From positions 37,597,123 through 37,661,122 of the forward strand of contig CM053029.1 of assembly GCA_028564925.1 (NCBI GenBank): a stretch of DNA of 64,000 nucleotides, written 5' to 3'. A program made the position numbers and the translations under genes. Positions 55,476-64,000 of the stretch are shown here, piece after piece. The stretch is from Lithobates sylvaticus (taxonomy: Eukaryota; Chordata; Amphibia; Anura; Ranidae). The stretch's first letter is position 1. Every line of letters starts with the position of its first letter. The notes under the pieces were generated by a model, which saw only the letters and a program-made list of their open reading frames with translations, ran no database searches and had not been told where the DNA came from.

Positions 55476-56433
55476 CCCCTTCAGACCTGGAAAGTTTCAC
55501 CCCCTTCCCGACTAGAGAAATTTTTGCGATATGGCACTGCGTTGCTTTAACTGACAATTGCGCAGTCCTGCGACATTGTACCCAAATAAAGCTTTCTTTT
55601 GGTGTTATTTGATCACCCCTGCAGTTTTTATTTTGTGCTATAAACAGGAAAAGACCAACAATTTTGAAAAAAAAAAACAATATTTTTTTAATTTCTGCTA
55701 TAAAACACATCCAATAAAAAAATAAAAAAATCTAATTTCTTCATCAATTTAGGGCAATTTGTATTCTGCTACATATTTTTGGTAAAAAAAAAAAATCCCA
55801 ATAAGCGTTTATTGATTGGTTTGTGCAAAAGTTTGTGCAAAAGTCTATGGGATAGATTTATGGACTTTTTATTTTTTTTATATTTTTTTACTAGAAATGG
55901 TGGCGCTCAGTGATTTTGTAGCAGGAATGAGACATTGCGGGGGACAAATCTGACACTAAGGGACACTTTTTGGGGACCAATGACACCAATACAGTGATCA
56001 GTGCTAAAAAATGCACTGCATAAATGACACTGGAAAGGGATGGGTTAACATTGGGGGTGATCAAAGGTTTAAGTGTGCTCCTAGGGGGTGCTTACTAACT
56101 CTGGGGGAGGGTGGGGATGCTGTCAGTGGAGGAAAACAGAGATCCGTGAAACATAACATCTCCATTTTTCTCTCTCACAGCATGGCGATCTGCCTTGTTT
56201 ACATAGGCAGACTGGCGTTCTGCCTCTCTGCGAGCGCTCGCCGGGTCCCTGGCGGACATCCCGTCTGCCGAACCCACTACTTGGCTCCCGCTGTGTCTAA
56301 TCCCAGCGGGAGTGGGTTGACAGGGGCACGCACGCGCCCCAGACCCAGAAGTCGTAAACAATGTACAGGCACCTTGTTTCACCCAGCAGTGCCACCCTAC
56401 CCCAGTAAAAGTGCGGTGGGCGTCCGGAAGCAG
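55476..56433. mobile_element. TTAA-flanked MITE, third full copy, 958 bp
   Basis: TTAA at 55472-55475 and 56434-56437; starts CCCCTTCAGACCTGG, ends GGCGTCCGGAAGCAG. Same landmarks as 33674-34609 (AAAGCTTTCTTTTGGTGTTA; TTTATTGATTGGTTTGTGCA). Confidence 0.78.
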
Positions 56434-56437
56434 TTAA

Positions 56438-57184
56438 TTTGATGTTAAGTACCATTATTATGGCAGCAGCTAGCCCTTCTTGTAGGCTATTCTCCTTCCA
56501 ATAAAAGTGATCCCGGTGGTGGATTCATCACTTTTAGAAGCAGCAGGAGAGGTGCACCCCCCCCTCCTCTTCTTGCTTCCCGGCAGGTCTGGTAAGCCTG
56601 AAGCCTAACCGATCTGTGGCTGGGCAGGAAGCCGAGTGAGGGCTAGATAGCCCACACTCGGCTCTATGCCCTTGGAGGACCGGAGCGACGTCCGACGTCA
56701 CTTCTGCCTTCTGGCCTGAAAGGAATAATTTTCTAATTAATCTCTTAAAGGCAAAATTACTTGTTTTTTTTGCTTTTAATTGTAAATGTGAGATCTGAGT
56801 TTTTTTTGACCCCAGGCCTCACAATAAAGAGGCACTATCATGCTTATTTCTGTTACAACGGATGTTTACATTCCTTGTAATAGAAATAAAAGTGATAAAT
56901 TTTTTTTTAAAGGGACAGTGTCAAAATAGTGGAAATCTTCTCCTACCTGAACACTCAGCACTCAGGCAAACCCAGCAGTTTATTACATGACCGTGATATA
57001 CAGATCAGCCAAAAAGGTATATAGTGGCAGCATTGTAATGTAAAAAAGAAGATTCATAAGCTATGGGCACTGTGGGGGGATGAACTATTTACTCACTTCA
57101 AAGGACCCCATGCTGGGGTATGCAATGAAGGGAGTTTTGCATTTTTTCATTTTGTACTTTACCATAGAAGTTATTTTATCTCTA
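56438..57184. other. 3' flank of OR4, no other gene
   Basis: 56460-56720 is GC-rich and 56700-56930 A/T-rich, possibly another repeat; nothing coding was recognised. Confidence 0.4.
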
Positions 57185-58114
57185 TTAGCAAGACTTTTTC
57201 AGTGCTTGAACAATGACCTGTTTGACCTCTTGGTTCCTCAGGCTATAGATAAGAGGGTTCAGCATCGGAGTCACTGCTGTATAGAAAACAGAGGTCACCT
57301 TGTCTTGTATCCCAAAAGCTACAGAATGAGGATGAAGATAGGTGAAGAAAACAGCTGTGAAGAAAGTTGAGACACAAATAATATGTGAGGAGCACGTACT
57401 GAAGGCCTTCTGTCTTCCTTTAGTGGATGTAATTTTTAAAACAGAGGAAATTATGTAGGTATATGAGAGAAGGATTGTTGTCAAAGTATATATTCCCCAG
57501 ACCGCAACAAGGATGCCAGTTAACATATCACAATGGAAAGTGTTGGAGCAGGACAGTTTCAGCAATGGTGGGATGTCACAATAGAAATGGTCAATAAGGT
57601 TCGATCCACAGAATGGAAGACTAAACACACAACTGGTCTGCACAACTGACTGTAAGAAACTAATGGAGGAGGAATAAAGGACCAGACCAAAACATTTCTT
57701 CTTGGTCATTAACAAGTTGTAGTGTAGAGGGTGGCAGATTGCCACATAGCGGTCATAGGACATGGTGGAGAGAAGAATAGCTTCATTACCAGCCAGAGCA
57801 CAAAATAAATACAGTTGGGTGGCACAGTCAAGAAATGAAATGGACTTTTTAGCGGAGAGAAAGTGAGACATTGTATTTGGAGTAATAACTGAGGAGTAAA
57901 GAAGGTCCACCAAAGACAGGCTACCCAAGAAGTAATACATCGGAGTTTGAAGGCTGGCGGATGTACAGACCAAAGCTACCATACCAACATTTCCCACTAT
58001 GGTCACCATGTAAACCAAAAAAAAGAACACAAAGAGGAATGGGACAAGTTCCTCATCATCGGTTAGTCCAGAAAACTCAAACATGGTCACAAGTGTCTTG
58101 TTTTTAATATCCAT
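57185..58114 (-). CDS. Odorant receptor, class II type, OR4
   Basis: Intact 309-residue OR related to OR1-3 but clearly more diverged. Start MDIKNKTLVT aligns with the others. Marks: NKT near the N-terminus, GN in TM1, PMYYFL, MSYDRYVAICHPLHY at the TM3 end, FCGSNLIDHFYCDIPPL in the second extracellular loop, KAFSTCSSH in TM6, PMLNPLIYSLRNQEVK in TM7. No TTAA element or conserved acceptor block like those of OR1-3 lies upstream; the 5' flank (58115-58300) is T-rich with a run of A/T near the start. It was probably a founder or a side branch of the local cluster. Ligand unknown. Confidence 0.94.
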   Translation of the reverse strand: MDIKNKTLVTMFEFSGLTDDEELVPFLFVFFFLVYMVTIVGNVGMVALVCTSASLQTPMYYFLGSLSLVDLLYSSVITPNTMSHFLSAKKSISFLDCATQLYLFCALAGNEAILLSTMSYDRYVAICHPLHYNLLMTKKKCFGLVLYSSSISFLQSVVQTSCVFSLPFCGSNLIDHFYCDIPPLLKLSCSNTFHCDMLTGILVAVWGIYTLTTILLSYTYIISSVLKITSTKGRQKAFSTCSSHIICVSTFFTAVFFTYLHPHSVAFGIQDKVTSVFYTAVTPMLNPLIYSLRNQEVKQVIVQALKKSC

Positions 58115-59120
58115 TAACTTTTTTTTTGTAATGGAGCAGTGAAACTCCCCTTTGATTGTATTTCTTTTTTCTTTTTATGTAATTCAATTTCCACATTGGA
58201 AAAATGCGTACAGTAGCTCACATGGTTTTCAGAACATCCAAAACATCTTCTGCACATTTCAAAGCAGAATAAATCAGAAAAACATCGGTGGAAACATTCT
58301 GTGAGCAAATGACAGTTGGGTTTTCCACCTTTTACAATACATATGATCAGTAACTGATGCAGTAGGAAATGGTATAGAAAGGAGCAAAGAAGACTAAAGA
58401 TAAGGAGTGATGGAGGGGGGAAAGACAGGGGAGAGATGTCTAGGAAGGGGAGAATTCAGATAGCATGGACATGAATTTGGGGTAATATTTAACAAGGCTC
58501 AAGTTGGATGGAGAGGCTTGTTATGCATCCACGAAAGAGTTTATGATATGTTAGTGGATGAGTCTAATCGTGCCAAAAAACTATTTATGGAGAATTGTTC
58601 CTCTTTAGTATGTAAGGCAGGATGTAAGTTCTTCCAAAGCCTTGAGCTCATTTAGTACATCAAGGGGGTTCATGGAGGGTGGGTTGGTCTGCTTCCAATA
58701 TAATGAATTTCAAATGATGATGAATATACAATGTTTTTCTATATCAGGGCTTGAAAATGGGGGTCAATGGGCGGAGAAATGCAGCTTGGTTGTTGCCCAG
58801 ATTTAGCACTGTTAGTAAGAATATTAAGCATTTTACCTTTTTCAAGAACCTACAAACCAATCAATATTCCCAAAATATATGGAGGATTGTCCATTTAGTT
58901 ATGTTACTTCTCCAGCATCTGAAAAAAAATGAAACACCCCTTACTTTTTCTTTAGGCTCTCAACTGATATCAACAGAGCTTTTATAACCTCACAAAAATA
59001 GATGAATATTTCCTGGTAAATAGCAGGAATAAACCGAACATATCTGCATTCAGTTCGCAGGAAGTTCACCGAACTGTGCTGAAATTCTGAAAGTTAATCC
59101 ATTTCTCATTGAAGACAAAA
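58115..59120. other. OR4 upstream region
   Basis: No gene, clear promoter or transposon recognised. A noncoding 5' exon for OR4 would be expected here or further out but cannot be placed from sequence alone. Confidence 0.4.
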
Positions 59121-60000
59121 ATAACTGCATCTATAAGATCAGTTCTGAAGATGGGTACACTGTAGTTATAAAGGGATGGACATGGTCAGCAACAATACTC
59201 AGAACCTTAGGCCGTGGCATTTCAAAGGTGCTCAATTGGTACTAAGGGGCCCAAAGAGTCCCCACCAACTGCTCTACCAACTGCTAGTTGTCAGAATAGT
59301 TTTAGACTGCATAAACAAAATGTTTTGACACTTGTTTAGACCAAAGCTAGGCCTCTGTGAATAGTCTCTATACAGGAGCAAGTACAGATGGTAGAACTAA
59401 GTTCCTTAAAAAAGCTATCCAAGTCAAAACTGCCACTGGCTCTTTCACCCAAAGGAGCTCAGGTCATTACTCACAATGTCACAGGATCACTGGGATGGCT
59501 CCTTCCGGTATCTACCAGACACTCTTCAGTGAGGGAGAGGTTAATGCTCACAATGCCACAGGACAGTCAGACCCTTTCAAACCTCCACTGGGCACTATTC
59601 AGTAGCTCTTAGTTGAACGTTCTCAGACTCAGAACAGGATTCTGAAGTAGGCCATCCAGCTATGCCAAAGCTGGAAACTCAATGAACATCAGTTTGATTA
59701 GGTAGACTTGCTGCAAGGGAGGTGGTAGCCACCCCACCCTGCTGTTCTAAAACTCAGACTTGTCATTTGCCTCTCCAGCCACCTACTGGAGATACCTCCA
59801 TAGGGATTGGCTGAAGCACAATAAATATTCAGGTTGCCTATTTTCCCAATTTGCCCAACCTCCTATGTTCCAGAAACCTTTAAAAAGCAAGGGAAGGGCA
59901 ATCAAATCTGCAGCCTGTGAGCTCCAGAACAGCCAAAAGCAATCAACAGTTTCTCCTTATATTACAGAGGAGCCAACAAGAACTATATTTGCCTAACATC
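59121..60000. other. Probable dispersed repeat fragment and unclassified sequence
   Basis: About 59165-59250 (GGATGGACATGGTCAGCAAC, CAATTGGTACTAAGGGGCCC) resembles, from memory, a repeat widespread in fish and amphibian genomes; its class was not determined. 59350-60000 has no recognisable coding. Confidence 0.4.
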
Positions 60001-61400
60001 CTAGCAACCTAACTAGGCGGGTGCTACATTTATATTTGTAGTCGGGTGCCCAATGGCTTGTGAAGCCTGTGCTTGTGCTCCCCTTAATCTCTTGCTACCA
60101 GCTGAGAGGAGTGTCAACCTGTGCGCAGCAACTGGCCTCACTTCTGTCATCTCCCGGCTACGCTGCTGGCCGTGACAGAGTTGCTGTGTAAGCTGCAGCG
60201 GCCGACTCTCATCCAGAGCTTCCCGCCACTGCTGCACTGCATTGAAAGTGGGTTGTAGGTTTGATTTCCTGATTGCTCCTGCTTCTCTCCCCCCTCCCTC
60301 TTACAATTGTGGATCAGATCCAATCAGGGGCCAGTGTGGTGCAAATACTAAGGATCATGAGATATGGAGTTCTTAAATGGGTGCCATTCAACACCAGTAC
60401 AATACCCAGTATTCCCTGTGTCAAGAGGAGCAGAGGCTTTCCCTGATCAACAATTACCAGAGGTTGGGCAGACTAGCACAGGGAACGGAACAGTGCAGAC
60501 CTGCGTTAGGGTCTGGGCACAGTGCCAGAGAGAAGAGGGTCAGTGCAGAGATCAAGTGCCTGTGCTGTGTTCAGGGGAGCTTTAGAGAGAACTTTAGCAG
60601 AACTGGGACCAGAGCTGGAGAGACCTGTTGCTACGCCAGTGAGAGAGTGAGTCTTGTGTAGACCTGGAGAGGACTGAGACTTCTCTGACAACTGATTGCC
60701 AAGCACAGTGGATCTGATCTGTTGCATACCGGGAGTGGTGAGTATAACTCAACCCCTTGTTGCTCACAGTTATTGCCAACTAAACTGCCCTTTACCTAGC
60801 AGTTCATCAGCCATCCCTTGTGTACAGTCTTAAAGGGACAGATACATGTGCACCACCTACAGAAGGGCCCCAACAAAATCCGACCAACACTGGCAGCTAG
60901 GTGCCATTTTACTGTGAGATTTCATGCTTTTATGGTTGATTATTATTCTTACTGATACTGTGGACTAGTGTAATAGGGTTTAGCCTTATTGTGGTGCAAA
61001 TTAATGGCTGTAGGTGAGGCTAACCTGTCTGTTAGTTTATCTAACATATCCTATTGTCCTGTTTATTTTCTCACCTTCAATAATAGATTCATCCTTTTAA
61101 TTTTTAAGTCGCTTGTGGTGTGTTTCTGTGTTCTGTCAAAGAGTCGTACACTATTACACTTAAGCTGACATACACTTGGGTCTATTTATAAATGTTTTCA
61201 CACACGAGTATGTTTGGATGCTGCTGATCAATCACTTTTAGGGATGTGTATTCATCCAATGAAACTGTTGGTACATTCATTCTGTCTGATAGGGGAAAAA
61301 CTAATGGTTCTCTATATCCTCTATGGGTAAAATGTTATTTGTTCATGAAAAAAGGAAAAAAAATACTTATTTCTTATGATCGTTTGGTATTTTGTTTATA
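60001..61400. other. Unclassified sequence
   Basis: No gene recognised. 60360-60740 is a moderately GC-rich stretch ending in a donor-like GTGGTGAGTATAA; it could be a noncoding exon or a decayed element, neither of which can be supported. Confidence 0.35.
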
Positions 61401-62441
61401 TTGCAAAAATAAGTGTTTGTTAAATACCACCAAAAGGAAATCACTATTTATCTAAAAACTGATATGATCTGGGTAAAAATATTAAGAAAAATGGCCCATA
61501 GATGAAGGGGGATTACAGGCTGGTACTGAGGTGGGTAACAAAAGCACAAAAATAAATGCATGACAGACCTGCATCCTCAGGACCCTAAATGTGCTGTTGA
61601 CAAAGCACCATATAAACAGCAAAAAAATAAGCTGATTATCGGCTTGTATAAGTGGGACATCAGTCCCACACACTGACAGCCACTGCTGCTAAGCAGTGCC
61701 CACCAGTGCCACCTACCAGTGCCCACCAGTGCCACCTACCAGTGCCCACCAGTGCCACCTACCAGTGCCCATCAGTGCTGCCAATCAGTGCCCATCAGTG
61801 CCTCATCATCAGTGCCACCTATCAGTTCTGCCTATCAGTGCCACCTACCAGTGCCTATCGGTGCCCATTAGTGCCGCCTATCAGTGCCCTTTAGTGCTGC
61901 CCAGCAATGCCCTTCAGTGCCATTCAGTACTGCTAAGCAGTGCCCACCAGTGCCACCTATCAGTGCCCATCAGTGAAACCTATCAGTTCCCATCAGTGCC
62001 TCATCATCAGTGCCCATCAGGGCCTCATCATCAGTGCCACCTATCAGTGCTGCCTATCAGTGCCACCTGCCAGTACCTATCAGTGCCCACCAGTGCCGCC
62101 CATCAGTGCCCACCAGTGCCACCTATCAGTGCCCATCAGTGAAATTTACCAGTGCCACCTATCAGTGCAGCCTCATCAGTGTCTCCTGATCAGTGCCCAC
62201 CAGGGATGCCTCATTAGTGCCACCTATCAGTGCCCATCAGTGCTGCCTTATCAGTGCAGCCTCATCAGCGCACATCAATGAAGGAGAAAAAGAAAGCTCT
62301 ATTTGTGTGAAAAAAATTAGAAAAATTTCACATGGATACAGTGTAGCATGACCACACAAATGTCATTCAAAGTGCGACAGCGCAGAAAGCTGAAAATTGG
62401 TCTGGACAGGAAGGGGGTGAAAGTGACCGGTAAGCAAGTGG
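61401..62441. repeat. TTAA-family element with internal minisatellite
   Basis: Right border TTAA at 62442-62445 after GTAAGCAAGTGG; family landmarks at 61416 (AAATACCACCAAAAGGAAAT), 62290 (AAAGAAAGCTCTATTTGTGT) and 62345 (GCATGACCACACAAATGTCA). The left border was not found. The middle is replaced by the minisatellite at 61690-62280. Confidence 0.65.
61690..62280. repeat. Degenerate minisatellite CAGTGCCCA/CAGTGCCACCTAT
   Basis: About 25 units alternating 10- and 13-base blocks (CAGTGCCCAC, CAGTGCCACCTAC). The apparent Cys/Gln/Ser-rich protein frames are by-products. Confidence 0.93.
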
Positions 62442-62445
62442 TTAA

Positions 62446-62793
62446 AATAATACCAACCTGGTGATTCTGTCACAAAAATGCTTGTTTTGGCACTTGCCAT
62501 TATAGGGTGAGAACTCTCTCTCTGTTTCCCAGTTATGTTCCTGTGTTGGGGCCTTGTTACACGGGCTTCTGATATTGATCTCAAGTAGTCATACCAACAC
62601 ACATTGCATGGGCATGGTCAACGGGTGTCACCATTTGAAAGTCGGTTCAGCGCACGCTACAAGAGGAGTACATGTGGACAGGAAGTGTCTGAAAGAGGCT
62701 TAAGGAGGTTGGCATCACTGAGATGAAAAAAAAAGTATGAAAGAAAGATTACAATTTTATTTGTAATTGAATTTTTTTAAAAAAAGCATAATA
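62446..62793. other. Unclassified spacer
   Basis: No gene or element recognised; A/T-rich near 62740-62790. Confidence 0.35.
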
Positions 62794-64000
62794 TTCGACG
62801 GACTAGGTCCGATGGTCTTTCCGACGGACTTTCGGCAGAGTCTCGACGGACTTTCCAAATGAACGGACTTGGCCACACACAATCACACTAAAGTCCGTTG
62901 GATTCGAACGTGATGACGTACGACCGGACTAGAATAAGAAAGTTCCTAGCCAGTAGCCAATAGCTGCCCTTGCATTGTTGTTTGTCCGTCGGAGTAGCAT
63001 ACAGACGAGCGGATTTCTCGATAGGAACTGGGTCCGGCGGAAAAATTTCTAAAGTCCGTCAGATTTTTTCGACAGCAAAAGTCCGATGGAGCCCACACAC
63101 GATCGAATTGTCAGACGGATTCGTTCCGTCGGACCTTTGCTGTTACAAAGTCCGCTTGTGTGTACACGGCATAACAAGATTTTCCAATAAATAATACATC
63201 AATATTACAGGGATCTTCGGCTATGCATCAGTAAATGTGAAAGCAAGATGGTGCCTGGTCCCCACCTAGCGTGCGGATGTCATGCTAGACAGTGTACACC
63301 TGTATTGGGCACTGTTCACTCGTAGTTTGGAGAAACTCCACCATCTTGGTTTCTCACATTCTCCCAACCCAAGGCCCACCTGCATAAATAAACGGATGTC
63401 CACATGTTTTACTGTTTAGCAGGAACATAATGCACAGTTCTTTCCAAAACACCAATATGCCTCCTTACACCTGACATCAGCAACACTGTACAGTTCAAAT
63501 TCACCTTTAGCACGGGGGTGTCAACCAGCTCTTCCAGCTCCCTTACTGTAGGTTCCCTTAGAGGGGTTCTTCAATGAGCCTATACTAGGCCTGCTCAGAA
63601 GGGCATCCTTCTCTAGGCCATTCATTTACATAATGGTGTACTGCAGGCCACATTTTCCCATTGACCTCTGCACTCAAGCCTTTCCGGCCCCGATTATAAA
63701 GGGCTAATCTACTCCCACCCAGGTCCATAGATAAGGGGGTTCCACCAGTCCTCCTGTACAGTGCCTAGGCCCGCAGGGGGCCCAGGCCGCTGGGTAAATC
63801 TGATTTGGGAAGGGAGGGTGACTGGTGTGGTGGTGGGGGGGAGGGAAATGACTGGAACTGATCCCCTGTATGGCTCTCTATGCAGCAGCTGAAAGTTGGC
63901 TTCTTCTCCTCTCCCTCCCGCTGGCTTTCAGCTGCTGCAGCGAGAGTCATACAGGGGATCAGTTCCAGTAATTGCCCCCTGCCGCACCTATCACCCTCCC
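62794..64000. repeat. Duplicated segment, second copy (pairs with 40482-41681)
   Basis: Near-identical to 40482-41681 and running off the window end. It starts inside a Harbinger-like MITE (copy 8, 62794-63171, left end missing; right end GTGTGTACACGGCA then TAA), then the tail repeat and the G-rich segment. Confidence 0.92.

Noticed and set aside
59350-60740. LTR and leader of a second retroelement
   Set aside because: Composition is suggestive, but no TG/CA ends, target duplication or coding domain could be shown.
61652-62281. Cys/Gln/Pro repeat frames
   Set aside because: Translation of the CAGTGCCCA minisatellite inside a TTAA element.
1-64000. tRNA, rRNA or snRNA genes and tRNA-derived SINE heads
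   Set aside because: No cloverleaf-forming A/B box pair or known small RNA sequence was recognised by eye; a covariance search would be needed to exclude small ones.

Overview
The window is vertebrate DNA, and its repeat families (TTAA-flanked elements, 'GTACACACGGTCGGA' palindromic MITEs, frog-type Tc1-like transposons, CR1 LINEs) point to an anuran amphibian, most likely a true frog (Ranidae). The species cannot be told from the sequence. The only intact host genes I can support are four single-exon odorant receptor (OR) coding sequences, all on the minus strand: 1654-2595, 15480-16421, 24949-25881 and 57185-58114. Nearly everything else is transposon or satellite sequence. Single insertions can be delimited to the base because target site duplications survive and because duplicated units in the same window preserve several empty sites.

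Layout. 1-1494 is the end of a palindromic repeat. Unit 1 (about 1495-12470) holds OR1, a TTAA element split by a hAT element, a Tc1-in-Tc1 nest that also carries a solo LTR and a second hAT element, then an AT-rich shared segment, an expanded 26-bp minisatellite and a foldback. A 5'-truncated CR1 LINE (about 12560-15338) separates it from unit 2 (15339-24780), a recognisable second copy with OR2, the same Tc1 nest without the later insertions, and its own private insertions. Unit 3 (24781 to about 48130) starts with OR3, but its middle is filled by hAT elements, two minisatellites, a broken Ty3/gypsy fossil, TTAA and Harbinger-like MITEs, and a 13-copy array of a 31-bp palindromic unit built on TCTCGCGAGA. 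Its tail carries a 5.86-kb hAT element with transposase.

From 48130 to 57184 there are MITEs and unclassified sequence. OR4 (57185-58114) is a more diverged relative of OR1-3. The rest is unclassified sequence, one more TTAA element with an internal minisatellite, and, at the window end, a close copy of 40482-41681.

How the parts fit: OR1-3 arose by local tandem duplication of a roughly 10-kb unit already containing a Tc1-like element nested in another Tc1-like element. Later insertions are private to single units, giving a relative chronology. No operon, RNA gene, CRISPR array or microbial feature is present. The most unusual signals are the TCTCGCGAGA array (37200-37581) and the TTAA element fixed about 100-120 bp upstream of each of the three related OR start codons.
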